Positions 1 to 7,418 are shown, numbered from the stretch's first letter. The stretch: 12,531 nt of DNA from an uncultured Treponema sp. (GCA_934699065.1 CAKUWD010000072.1:1-12531), one strand, 5' to 3'. Numbers and translations: made by a program. Notes: a model not told the origin generated them from the letters alone.

Positions 1-32
1 GAATCTTTATACTTTCTGTTCCAGAATGCCAT
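1..32 (-). CDS. 5' end of a divergent gene, product unknown (partial)
   Basis: On the minus strand two consecutive ATG codons (35-33 and 32-30) open a frame that stays open to the window edge and begins MAFWNRKYKD. A strong Shine-Dalgarno GGAGG lies at 43-39. It is 6 nt from the second ATG and only 3 nt from the first, so I take the second as the start. Only about ten codons are visible, so the product cannot be named. The arrangement implies a gene transcribed away from apt, with about 200 bp of shared upstream DNA. A weak minus-strand promoter (TTGAGA, 17 nt, TTTTAT) may lie near 97-69. The case rests on the ribosome-binding site rather than on coding content. Confidence 0.45.
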   Translation of the reverse strand, partial: MAFWNRKYKD

Positions 33-134
33 CATAGACCTCCGTTACTGTAATGTTGAGATCATAAAATCTCACACTATATATAGTCTCAAAGTGAACA
101 TTTTAGGAAATGGTTTGGAAAATTAATTGAAAAA

Positions 135-169
135 AGATTGCCACGTCGCCATTGCGAACGCGGGAATCT
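135..169. repeat. Degenerate GTCAT/ATCT-type palindromic element
   Basis: The 15-mer AGATTGCCACGTCGC at 135-149 is identical to the starts of the elements at 1888 and 11709. Here it runs directly into CATTGCGAACGCGGGAATCT, which looks like the inner part of another copy in the opposite orientation. AGATT at the left and AATCT at the right form an inverted terminal pair. I read it as two element halves joined by an internal deletion (inference). It lies between two divergent genes and does not overlap the apt promoter. Confidence 0.7.
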
Positions 170-185
170 AAGGCGTATCTCCTAC

Positions 186-214
186 TTGCCCTAAATCAAG
201 CATAGAATTATAAT
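186..214 (+). promoter_or_regulatory. Putative sigma-70-type promoter for apt
   Basis: TTGCCC at 186-191 and a perfect TATAAT at 209-214 are separated by 17 nt, the ideal spacing. This predicts a start about 28 nt upstream of the apt ATG, with the apt ribosome-binding site just inside the transcript. No operator-like inverted repeat overlaps it. Confidence 0.65.
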
Positions 215-248
215 AATTTCGTTATTTTTTTTTGTTAGAAGGTTTCTT

Positions 249-779
249 ATGACTATTGAGATGCTTGATAAGGCTGTGCGCCGTGTTCCTGATTTTCCAA
301 AACCTGGGATTCTTTTTTATGATATTACAGGAGTGCTTGTAAATCCGGATGCGCTCAAATTCTGTATTGACCAGATGGTGGAAAAATTTAAGGATGCTAA
401 GATTGATGCGGTTGCAGGTGTTGAAAGCCGCGGTTTTATTTTTGCAGCTCCTTTTGCAGAACGTCTTGGAATTCCTCTTGTTTTAATCCGAAAAAAAGGA
501 AAGCTTCCTGGCGAAACTTACCAGTGCAGCTATTCTCTTGAATATGGAACCGCAACTATCGAAGTTCACAAGGCTGATATTAAAAAAGGCGGCCGTTACC
601 TCGTTGTTGATGATTTGATTGCTACCGGCGGCACGCTCGCAGCTGCCAAGAACCTGATAGAGCAGGGAGGCGGGGAAGTTACTGATTTCTTTGGCGTAAT
701 CGGTCTTCCCGCATTAAATTATGAGAAAGTCCTCTCACCATGCAAAGTAACTACTTTGATTAATTATGACGGCGAATAA
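249..779 (+). CDS. apt: Adenine phosphoribosyltransferase
   Basis: Cytoplasmic purine-salvage enzyme that converts adenine and PRPP to AMP and pyrophosphate. The 176-aa product has the usual length for bacterial Apt. The type I phosphoribosyltransferase PRPP loop is clear at residues 118-130 (LVVDDLIATGGTL). The family motif ESRGFIFAAPFA is at 59-70, and the N-terminal VPDFPKPGILFYDIT segment is typical. The start is supported by AGAAGG at 237-242, 6 nt before the ATG, and by the promoter just upstream. The stop is followed within 2 nt by a palindromic element that fills the gap to asnA. No missing residues or frame problems seen; identification is secure. Confidence 0.97.
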   Translation: MTIEMLDKAVRRVPDFPKPGILFYDITGVLVNPDALKFCIDQMVEKFKDAKIDAVAGVESRGFIFAAPFAERLGIPLVLIRKKGKLPGETYQCSYSLEYGTATIEVHKADIKKGGRYLVVDDLIATGGTLAAAKNLIEQGGGEVTDFFGVIGLPALNYEKVLSPCKVTTLINYDGE

Positions 780-781
780 GC

Positions 782-839
782 GGTGGTTGAGCTTGTCGAA
801 ACCACCATTAAAAAGGTCATTTCGACAGGCTCAATGACC
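782..839. repeat. Inverted pair of hairpins with complementary loops (palindromic element)
   Basis: Hairpin one pairs GGTGGTT (782-788) with AACCACC (800-806) around loop GAGCTTGTCGA. Hairpin two pairs GGTCATT (815-821) with AATGACC (833-839) around loop TCGACAGGCTC. The second loop is the reverse complement of the first except for one base, while the stems differ at two positions that co-vary. The pair fills nearly all of the apt-asnA gap and ends 5 nt before the asnA ribosome-binding site. It lacks a T-tract, so it is not a standard intrinsic terminator. Confidence 0.85.
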
Positions 840-857
840 ATAATAAGGATAAATACT

Positions 858-1889
858 ATGATAAAACTACCATCAAAATATAAAGCAATTCTTGGAACCC
901 GAGAAACCGAGCACGCAATTGTTGCAATTAAAGATTTCTTTCAGCTGGCTTTGAGTACAGAACTCAATCTCACCCGTGTTACAGCTCCTCTTTTTGTTGG
1001 AGCAGGAAAGGGTATTAACGACGACCTCAACGGCGTTGAGCGCCCTGTAAGCTTTCCGGTAAAAGACCTTGGTGATGCTAAAATGGAAATCGTTCAGTCG
1101 CTTGCAAAATGGAAGCGCCTTAAAATCACTTCCCTTGGACTTGAGCCAGGCTTTGGTATCTATACAGATATGAACGCCCTCCGTCCGGATGAAGAACTTG
1201 ATGCAATTCATTCTATATATGTAGATCAGTGGGACTGGGAAATGGCAATCGATCCAAAAGACCGTACTGTTTTCTATCTTCACGAAATTGTAAAAAAGGT
1301 TTACCGCTGTATTCAGCGAACTGAATTCTTCCTTTACGACCGCTACCCACAGCTCAAGCCAATTCTCCCAAAGGACATTAAAATTCTTTACGCAGATGAT
1401 TTGCAGAGACTCTATCCAAAGTTGACTCCAAAAGAGCGTGAAGATAAGGTTGCTAAAGAGTACGGTGCTGTATTTATTACAGGTATCGGCGGTAAACTGG
1501 ACGACGGTACAATTCACGACGGCCGTGCTCCAGACTATGACGACTGGATTACAGAATGCGGCGACGGTCACCGCGGACTCAACGGAGATATTCTTGTATG
1601 GAACCCTGTTCTTGAGAGAGCCTTTGAGCTTTCTTCTATGGGAATTCGTGTAAGCCCTGAAAGCCTTAAGCAGCAGCTTGAAGAACGCGGTTGCCCTGAG
1701 CGCGCTAAGTTTGAATTTCATTCACGCCTTCTTAAGGGCGAACTCACACAGACATTGGGTGGCGGTATCGGCCAGTCACGTCTTTGTATGTTCCTCCTGC
1801 GCAAGGCTCACATCGGTGAAACTCAGGTTAGCGTGTGGACAGAGGAAATCAAAGCCGACTGCAAAAAGCACGGTATTGAACTGCTCTAG
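858..1889 (+). CDS. asnA: Aspartate--ammonia ligase (asparagine synthetase A)
   Basis: Makes asparagine from aspartate, ammonia and ATP, with release of AMP; related in fold to class II aminoacyl-tRNA synthetases. From the ATG at 858 the protein is 343 aa, close to the roughly 330 aa of E. coli AsnA. Family motifs in order: SLAKWKR (81-87), LRPDEE (108-113), YVDQWDWE (121-128), GIGGKLDDG, APDYDDW, GLNGDILVWNPVLE and the class II motif GGGIGQSR (301-308). AAGGA at 845-849 lies 8 nt before this ATG. The same frame is open back to a GTG at 783, but that segment is entirely palindromic repeat, has no ribosome-binding site and adds 25 residues foreign to the family. The TAG stop shares its last two bases with the next repeat element. 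Confidence 0.96.
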   Translation: MIKLPSKYKAILGTRETEHAIVAIKDFFQLALSTELNLTRVTAPLFVGAGKGINDDLNGVERPVSFPVKDLGDAKMEIVQSLAKWKRLKITSLGLEPGFGIYTDMNALRPDEELDAIHSIYVDQWDWEMAIDPKDRTVFYLHEIVKKVYRCIQRTEFFLYDRYPQLKPILPKDIKILYADDLQRLYPKLTPKEREDKVAKEYGAVFITGIGGKLDDGTIHDGRAPDYDDWITECGDGHRGLNGDILVWNPVLERAFELSSMGIRVSPESLKQQLEERGCPERAKFEFHSRLLKGELTQTLGGGIGQSRLCMFLLRKAHIGETQVSVWTEEIKADCKKHGIELL

Positions 1890-1964
1890 ATTGCCACGTC
1901 GCCCTGCGGGCTCCTCGCAATGACAGATGCTTTGTATGTCATTGCGAGCGCAGCGAAGCAATCC
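1888..1964. repeat. Head-to-head pair of GTCATTGCGAG-type palindromic elements
   Basis: The left copy (1888-1924) starts AGATTGCCACGTCGC and ends CTCGCAATGAC, with a small GCCC/GGGC hairpin at 1901-1911. The right copy (1938-1964) starts GTCATTGCGAG and ends GCAATCC. They are opposite orientations of one family, separated by 13 nt, and together can form a large cruciform. The left copy begins inside the asnA stop codon and the right copy ends 16 nt before the next ATG. Translated in spurious frames this family gives the well-known false motifs CARND and CHCEE, which supports identifying it as a dispersed repeat. Confidence 0.9.
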
Positions 1965-1980
1965 ATTGTTGTAATTGATA

Positions 1981-2967
1981 ATGAACACAGAATATAAATT
2001 TACAGCGGCAGAATTTGAGTCGCAGATTCCAACCTTTAAGACTAAAGGAATTACAGAGTTTTCGATTCACGATTCTGCCCTTGCAAATGACAAACAGAAA
2101 ATCCTTAAAATCATCAGGCTCATTGAAAAAAATGTGCCTGATCTTTTTGTATCAATCCTTATAAATGCATCTGCCCTCGACCGCGAAATAATTTCTGCTG
2201 CCCAGAATATTTTTTCTTCTTTTGATATTCCGCTTGAATGCAGCCAGAAGGGTGGCCATCTTCTTTTTGATAAAAAGTTTTATGCAAACAAAGCCCGCCT
2301 GCTCAATGAAGCTGGGCTTGTTTTTGGTTTTCATCTTACCTATGCTGCAATTCCCGGTGACACATTAAAACTTTTTTCGGAACGTCTTGATTTTGCAGTG
2401 CAGCAGTATCCGAATCATATAGAATTTCCTCAGATTATGAATGCCGAGCTTGAACCGCCAAAGGTTACAGGAACTTTTTCTGCCCAGGATATCCGCTGGT
2501 GCCGTGACACTGCTTTTGCCTGCAGAACCTTTTACACAGCCGGCCGTGCAGTTCCCTGGTTTCTTTCTGTACTTAAGCCGCTGAGAATTTATCCTTCGCG
2601 CTTTTTCTCTGATTTTGCTGAATGGCAGAGGGTAAACAATTGCTCTTACAAAAGCGGCTTTAATCCTGAAGGTGAAGATCATAAATCAATAGAAAAAATG
2701 CAGCTGCTTTTTCTTGATGAAAAGTACGAAGAAAAGCACTGCCATTCGCTTATAAGTCTTATGCATGATATTGTGAAGATTAACGGAGCAATGTCGCGTC
2801 TGGCAGGCGAGGGAGAAGAGTGTACAATTACTACATCATATCATCCTGATGATTTACTTAGCGAAGAAGCCTTGGATCTCGTTTCCTTCGCAGAAAACGT
2901 GTGTATGGAAGAATGTAAGGTCAAGATCTTTTCTAATGGCGAAAATCCAGATTATGCAGTACAATAA
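1981..2967 (+). CDS. Unrecognised protein resembling a radical-SAM barrel without the cluster loop
   Basis: A 328-aa soluble protein with no signal peptide or membrane helix. I do not recognise it with confidence. Its layout (KGITEFSIHDSAL..., then KARLLNEAGLVFGFHLTYAAIPGDTLK, then HIEFPQIM) resembles strands and helices that follow the CxxxCxxC loop in B12-binding-type radical SAM enzymes, and the later segment (FTAGRAVPWFLSVLKPLRIYPSRFFSDFAEW) fits the tail of that group. No cysteine occurs in the first 80 or so residues, so the iron-sulfur motif is missing and the protein begins where that loop would have just ended. I chose the ATG at 1981; a TTG two codons earlier is in frame. Neither has a visible Shine-Dalgarno, and the repeat ends 16 nt upstream. 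It is followed 11 nt later by the GGDEF gene. The coding call is strong; the fold assignment is tentative. Confidence 0.82.
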   Translation: MNTEYKFTAAEFESQIPTFKTKGITEFSIHDSALANDKQKILKIIRLIEKNVPDLFVSILINASALDREIISAAQNIFSSFDIPLECSQKGGHLLFDKKFYANKARLLNEAGLVFGFHLTYAAIPGDTLKLFSERLDFAVQQYPNHIEFPQIMNAELEPPKVTGTFSAQDIRWCRDTAFACRTFYTAGRAVPWFLSVLKPLRIYPSRFFSDFAEWQRVNNCSYKSGFNPEGEDHKSIEKMQLLFLDEKYEEKHCHSLISLMHDIVKINGAMSRLAGEGEECTITTSYHPDDLLSEEALDLVSFAENVCMEECKVKIFSNGENPDYAVQ

Positions 2968-2978
2968 AGTCAGAGTAT

Positions 2979-4916
2979 ATGTATAACATAGCCGTTTTTG
3001 TTCACAATTTTTCAGTTGAATATGCTGACCTGATTATACAGGGAATTTATCGGTATTTCTCAGACAAACAAAATGTGCGGGTATTTTTTGCGCAAACTTC
3101 TACTCCGCATAATGCAAGCGGTATGTATGATTATCAGAACTGGCCGGTAGTCGAATATCTAAAATCAGAAGTAATTGATGAAGTTATAATTGTTTCAAAT
3201 ACTTATTGTCTTTATAAATCTCGTGATGAACTCTTAGACCTTATTCGTCCTTTCTTTTCTAAAAAGATCATTTCTATTGGAATGAACTTTGAGGAAGCAG
3301 GAATCTCTTATACAACTGCTCATTGTGATGATGTTTATGATGAAATTGTAGAGCATCTGAAAAATGAGCATGGCTGTACGAAAATAGCTTTCTTTTCTGC
3401 AAATAAGATTCAGTCACAGGAAGGTCAGGAGCGTTTTGCTGCGTTTAAGAAAGCTCTGGAAAAATCCGGACTAGAATTTCATTCGGAATGGGTGCTTGAT
3501 GGTGCTTTTACTAAATCTTCAGCTATGGCAGAGTTGAAGCAAAGGTATCAGAAAAAAGAAGAAGTTGAATACGATGCAATAATTTGTGCGAATGACCTTA
3601 TGGGAATGGCGGTTCTCGATTATTTTGCTGATCTGGGAATTAAGATTCCAGCTGAAATGAAGGTATTTGGTTTTGATAATACCTCGCATGCAATTTTCAG
3701 TATACCAACACTTGCCACTGTTGATCAGGCGATAGAAGATCAGGGAGCGGCTGCGGCAGAACTTGGCTTAAAGCTTCTGGAAGAAAATATCAGCAGTAAA
3801 GAAACTCTTACAGTGAATACAAAACTCAAGGCAATTTACCGCCGTTCTTGTGGTTGTGAAGATTTGCTCGAGCAGAAAAAGCGGGATGTATTCAGGGCTG
3901 CTGTTACACACTATGAAGAACTCAGAAGGGTAAGTAATCTTTTTGATGTTATAAAAGGTACTTCTAGTTTAAGCGATTTTGCAGAATCATTTTCTACAAT
4001 TATAGAAAGTTCTGGTTTTTCAAAACTGGTTGCTTTTGTCTTAAAAGAGCCAATTCCTGTAATGCTGGAAGATGATTTCGTTCTGCCGGATGAGGCCAGA
4101 ATCCTTCTTGATATTGATACAAAGAATGGCGTTGCCGAATATTATGAGGAAAGTGAAGCAATAAATCTTAAGAAAACACTTTTCCTTGAAGACGACATTA
4201 AGAATAATCCAGGCTGTTATATTTTTCAGCCTATTTTCCTTGGTACTTTGCAGTATGGATACCTTTTCTGTAAAGCAGAGCGTACTGATTTTGGAATGAA
4301 CAATATTCTGCTTAAGATAATCACGAGTGTAATTGTACAAGCTTATGATTATACAAAAACAATTAAGCAGAAAATGCTGCTTGAAACTATGAACAAGGAG
4401 CTTAAAGACCGCAATCTGGACCTTAATATCCGTTCGAAAACAGATGAACTCACTCAGCTTTTGAACAGGCGTGGTTTTATGGAATACGGTCAGAAGCTGA
4501 TTTTCTTTTCGGAAGAAATCAATACAGATGGAATTGTATTCTTTGCAGATCTTGATGGCCTTAAAAGAATTAATGATCAATATGGTCATGAATATGGTGA
4601 CAAGGCAATTAAGGCCGTTGCTGATGTTTTAAGAACAACATTTAGAAAAATGGATGTAATTGGAAGGCTTAGTGGTGATGAGTTTGGAATTATTGCTTCA
4701 GGTATGGATATAGCCTTCCTTGATAAGCTGCGGGAAAAGGTTGATTCGCTGAATGAAGAGGCCACAAAGGCTTATAATTTCCCATTCAAACTTTCTTTGA
4801 GTCTTGGTGCTGTTAGATTTTCTCAGGAAAACAAAGATTTAAATGAACTTTTGACTCTTGCTGACCAGGATCTATACGAACAGAAGAAAATACATCATGC
4901 AAGAATGGGCTTGTAA
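2979..4916 (+). CDS. LacI-like ligand-binding sensor, GAF-like region and GGDEF diguanylate cyclase
   Basis: A 645-aa cytoplasmic signalling protein predicted to make cyclic di-GMP from two GTP. Residues 1-290 form a periplasmic-binding-protein-like domain as in LacI/GalR effector domains (VIIVSNTY, YDAIICANDLMGMAVLDYFADLGIKIP, FGFDNTS), ending in RSCGC (289-293). It starts directly with this domain: no DNA-binding helix-turn-helix and no signal peptide. Residues about 310-455 look GAF-like, and about 456-487 form a linker helix. The GGDEF domain starts at TDELTQLLNRRGF (488-500), with metal-binding D524 in FADLDGLKRIND. The signature is SGDEF (565-569), an S-for-G variant. RKMD at 556-559 lies exactly five residues upstream, matching the RxxD product-inhibition site. 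The Shine-Dalgarno is poor (CAGAG at 2971-2975). It probably links a sugar-like or small-molecule ligand to c-di-GMP level (inference). Confidence 0.9.
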   Translation: MYNIAVFVHNFSVEYADLIIQGIYRYFSDKQNVRVFFAQTSTPHNASGMYDYQNWPVVEYLKSEVIDEVIIVSNTYCLYKSRDELLDLIRPFFSKKIISIGMNFEEAGISYTTAHCDDVYDEIVEHLKNEHGCTKIAFFSANKIQSQEGQERFAAFKKALEKSGLEFHSEWVLDGAFTKSSAMAELKQRYQKKEEVEYDAIICANDLMGMAVLDYFADLGIKIPAEMKVFGFDNTSHAIFSIPTLATVDQAIEDQGAAAAELGLKLLEENISSKETLTVNTKLKAIYRRSCGCEDLLEQKKRDVFRAAVTHYEELRRVSNLFDVIKGTSSLSDFAESFSTIIESSGFSKLVAFVLKEPIPVMLEDDFVLPDEARILLDIDTKNGVAEYYEESEAINLKKTLFLEDDIKNNPGCYIFQPIFLGTLQYGYLFCKAERTDFGMNNILLKIITSVIVQAYDYTKTIKQKMLLETMNKELKDRNLDLNIRSKTDELTQLLNRRGFMEYGQKLIFFSEEINTDGIVFFADLDGLKRINDQYGHEYGDKAIKAVADVLRTTFRKMDVIGRLSGDEFGIIASGMDIAFLDKLREKVDSLNEEATKAYNFPFKLSLSLGAVRFSQENKDLNELLTLADQDLYEQKKIHHARMGL

Positions 4917-4950
4917 GTTACCATCTGAGAACGTAGTGGCCTGGCAATCT
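4917..4950. repeat. Possible decayed palindromic element
   Basis: This 34-nt stretch directly after the GGDEF stop has the same length as the reverse complement of the element at 11709-11742 and matches it at about 18 of 34 positions without gaps. That includes a shared 9-base end TGGCAATCT and the first two bases GT. The position, abutting a stop codon, is also the same. It could be chance apart from the conserved end, so the call is tentative. Confidence 0.35.
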
Positions 4951-4961
4951 GAAATATAATT

Positions 4962-6020
4962 ATGGAAAAAGATCTTACCTTTACAACTGAAAAAAAACTC
5001 CGTCTTGATGAGTTTTTGCGGGCGGAATTGCCAGACAGCATCGGCTCACACACAGTTTCCATCTCAAACTCAAAAATAAGGCGTCTCATACTGGCGGGCG
5101 CCGTCCAGGTAAACGGACGCCCTGTTTTACGACCTGCCTTTGAGCTCCGTGGCCGCAGCCTTGTTACCGTGCGTTTTGATGCCGAAAAGTTCTTCTACGA
5201 AAAGCAGCCGGACGACGCCGCCTTCGAGGTCTCTGCGGCCGACATTCTCTTTGAAGACGAAAATCTCATATTTCTTAATAAACCGCCGCGCTTTCCCGTG
5301 GAGCAGACGATTACCGGCAACCGCAATAATCTGCACGATTCGCTTGTAGATTTTCTGTGGCGGCGCGCCCCCTCGCTGCGAAATCCGCCCTACGCCGGCA
5401 TTATGCACCGCCTGGACCGGGAAACCAGCGGCGTAATCCTTTTTACAAAGACAAGGGCTGTGAATACGGCAGTTTCTGAAATCTTTCAGAAGCACGACCT
5501 TACAAAGCAGTATCTGGCTGTGGTGGAAGAACCTCGTGATGCCCGTCATCCCGACGAGGCACGTCATCCTGAACTTAGGGAGCGACGGCTGGAAGCCGGC
5601 AAAATGCTCCAGTGGAGCATTTTGAGCGAGTCTCCGAGCGGCTGTGCCGCGAAGGGGCAGGGATCTCAATTCACCGTCGAAATGTACATGAACCGAGTTA
5701 CCGGCAAGTCCCAGCAGGGCAAGTGGGGCCAGGTTCCAGAAAGCCGGGGCGGTCAGTACTCTAAAACAGACTTCCGCGTTCTCAAAAAAATCATAGTAGA
5801 AGGCCGCTCCTGCCTTCTTATTGAATGCACTCTCTACACCGGCCGCACCCACCAGATCCGCGTTCACCTTGCAAGCTGCGGCCTCCCCATCCTGGGCGAC
5901 GAACTCTACGGCGGAAAGCCCGCAAAACGCATGTATCTGCATTCTGCACGCCTTTCTTTTACAATTAATGGTGTACTCTACGATGTAAAAGAGGCACAGG
6001 GGTTAGGGCTTGATTATTAA
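4962..6020 (+). CDS. RluA-family pseudouridine synthase with S4 domain
   Basis: Converts a uridine in rRNA or tRNA to pseudouridine; the target base cannot be told from sequence. The 352-aa product has an N-terminal S4-like RNA-binding segment (LRLDEFLRAELP to GAVQVNGRPV, about residues 12-52). The catalytic motif HRLDRETSG has the nucleophile Asp at residue 152. The C-terminal motif TGRTHQIRVHL starts at 293 and is followed by GLPILGDELYGG. Between KQYLAVVEEP and the conserved SKTDFRVL strand is an extra segment, about residues 195-236, produced by a palindromic repeat read in frame. Motifs on both sides are intact, so the enzyme may still fold. The gene is visibly GC-richer than its neighbours, which may reflect transfer. 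No clear Shine-Dalgarno precedes the ATG. It ends facing the minus-strand lipoprotein gene. Confidence 0.92.
   Translation: MEKDLTFTTEKKLRLDEFLRAELPDSIGSHTVSISNSKIRRLILAGAVQVNGRPVLRPAFELRGRSLVTVRFDAEKFFYEKQPDDAAFEVSAADILFEDENLIFLNKPPRFPVEQTITGNRNNLHDSLVDFLWRRAPSLRNPPYAGIMHRLDRETSGVILFTKTRAVNTAVSEIFQKHDLTKQYLAVVEEPRDARHPDEARHPELRERRLEAGKMLQWSILSESPSGCAAKGQGSQFTVEMYMNRVTGKSQQGKWGQVPESRGGQYSKTDFRVLKKIIVEGRSCLLIECTLYTGRTHQIRVHLASCGLPILGDELYGGKPAKRMYLHSARLSFTINGVLYDVKEAQGLGLDY
5563..5667. repeat. Compound palindromic element inserted in frame within the pseudouridine synthase gene
   Basis: It begins GTCATCCTGA and ends GGATCTC, the two ends of a widespread interspersed repeat type. It is 105 nt, exactly 35 codons. 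Inside are a perfect 11-bp inverted repeat with a one-base centre (AAAATGCTCCA at 5601-5611, TGGAGCATTTT at 5613-5623) and a GCGGC/GCCGC hairpin (5638-5642 with 5646-5650). A short extra copy of the start, CGTCATCC, lies just upstream at 5544-5551, itself within an imperfect palindrome from 5532 to 5559. The encoded segment starts RHPELRERRLEAG and has no place in the RluA family alignment as I know it. Confidence 0.8.
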
Positions 6021-6056
6021 AAATCAAACCCCGAACAATAAAAATGGAATTACAAA

Positions 6057-7391
6057 TTACAGAATTTGATCAGATGTTACAGACTTTGAGTCGAATGTAG
6101 CTGTAATCTTGTTTCCAAAAATAGTAAAATTAAAAGTCTTTCCATTAACTGTTGCAGTTGCTGTTGTTCCATCAACAGTGTAAGAGGTTTGTTCAAATAC
6201 TTTGAAGCCTTTTAGATTTACTATAAGAAGTGATGTATTTGATTCAAAAATGAAGAAGCCAAACGGATAGTAAAAAGAATAAGAAGGATCATCATACTTT
6301 TCAAAAGGAATTGAAGTATAGAATGCTTTGCCTCCAAATCCGTTGTCTCCAGAAATTTGGGTAAGGGTTACATTTTTATCCTGGTCTGATGTCAGTGTTG
6401 TTCCTGAAATAGTATATGATATTGTTCTTGGAGTACCATTTGGTGAGTCTTTAATAGGTTCGAGTGTTGCTGTATTACCTGAAACAGAATAATTAACATG
6501 GATGTTAAGGCCTGAGAATACTTGACCTGATGTTTTGAACGCTACAATTTGATTTTTTTCGGCATTAACAAATACCTTTCCTGTAAAAGCATTTTTGTAT
6601 GAAGTATGAAAAATAAGTTCGTCTTTGGCTTGACTTTAATAGGAGATTTTGCCATTAGAAGACTCTTTTCTGGCTTTGTATAATTTTCCATCTACTTTTA
6701 TGACTGTAATATCTGTTTGTGGCCATTTTAATGATCTGGCATCATATTCAGTACCACCGCTGTAGCATGTATTATTTGTGAAGAGCGTATATGAGTTGTA
6801 TATGTTTTTGAAGATTTTGTTGTCGATTTCTTCATTGTTTAAAGCAAGTTCTGTTACCTCATTTTTCATTACCGATACTTCAGGTATTGTCGCATTAAAA
6901 GTAAATGTTGTTGCCTCCATAGAAAATGACTGGTTTTCTACAACATTTTTTAGACTTCCATTATTCAGAGCTTTTTTGATGATAAGAGTAAGTTTAACTT
7001 CTATTGAAGAAAACTGAGAAATATCGCCATAGTATATGCCCGAATACTTTGGAATTGAAGAGCCTGTTTCTGAAAAAGTCCATACACCGCTTTTTGTATT
7101 ATCAACGGATGCAGCACGAGAAAGAATGCTTGTGTTTACATTTGCATTTGAGGATTCTGTAAATGTATAAGAGCCATTTGAAGCAGAAAGGGTTGTAGTT
7201 TTACTACCATTAGAATCTGTTGTAGCTGCGGTTACAATGCCCGAGGTTATGGTTGCTGGTACTGTAACTTCGGTTGGGGTTGTCGGAATTACGTCGTTTC
7301 CGGGGGTATTGCTTGCATTTGCACATGATGAAAAGTAAAAAACTATAGAGAGTGCTGCAAAGGTTAATGATAGGTTGAAAATTTTTTTCAT
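6057..7391 (-). pseudogene. Lipoprotein gene interrupted by one in-frame TAA
   Basis: The minus-strand gene starts at 7391 with AAGGAG at 7403-7398, 6 nt before the ATG. The first 251 codons encode a signal peptide with a lipobox-like YFSSC (Cys 23), so an exported lipoprotein is likely. A Thr/Ser-rich linker and a beta-rich body follow. TAA at 6638-6636 stops this frame, but the same frame continues for 192 further codons (SQAKDELIFHTSY, later FKTSGQVFSGLNIHV and SYTVDGTTATATVNGK) to TAA at 6059-6057. That second part has the same beta-rich, Thr/Ser/Asn-rich character. It contains no ATG, GTG or TTG start in frame and no ribosome-binding site at its head. The simplest reading is a full-length 444-residue lipoprotein with a single nonsense mutation; a sequencing error or a functional 251-aa short form are alternatives. 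I do not recognise the family. Confidence 0.7.
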
Positions 7392-7418
7392 AAAAATCTC
7401 CTTAAATATATATTATTT

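Noticed and set aside
783..857. GTG-initiated 25-codon N-terminal extension of asnA
   Set aside because: It is made wholly of the palindromic element, has no ribosome-binding site and does not match AsnA N-termini; the ATG at 858 has AAGGA at the right distance.
873..1721. Long minus-strand open frame opposite asnA
   Set aside because: It is the shadow of a strongly conserved gene and shows no family resemblance. The same holds for the frames opposite the GGDEF gene, the pseudouridine synthase, grpE and dnaK.
1776..1988. Minus-strand open frame containing the CARND and CHCEE motifs
   Set aside because: These motifs are the familiar spurious translation of this repeat family, and the frame overlaps asnA.
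6006..6031. Stem GGGCTTGAT/ATCAAACCC as a bidirectional terminator between convergent genes
   Set aside because: It has a mismatch, is AT-rich, overlaps the coding end and lacks a T-tract on either strand.
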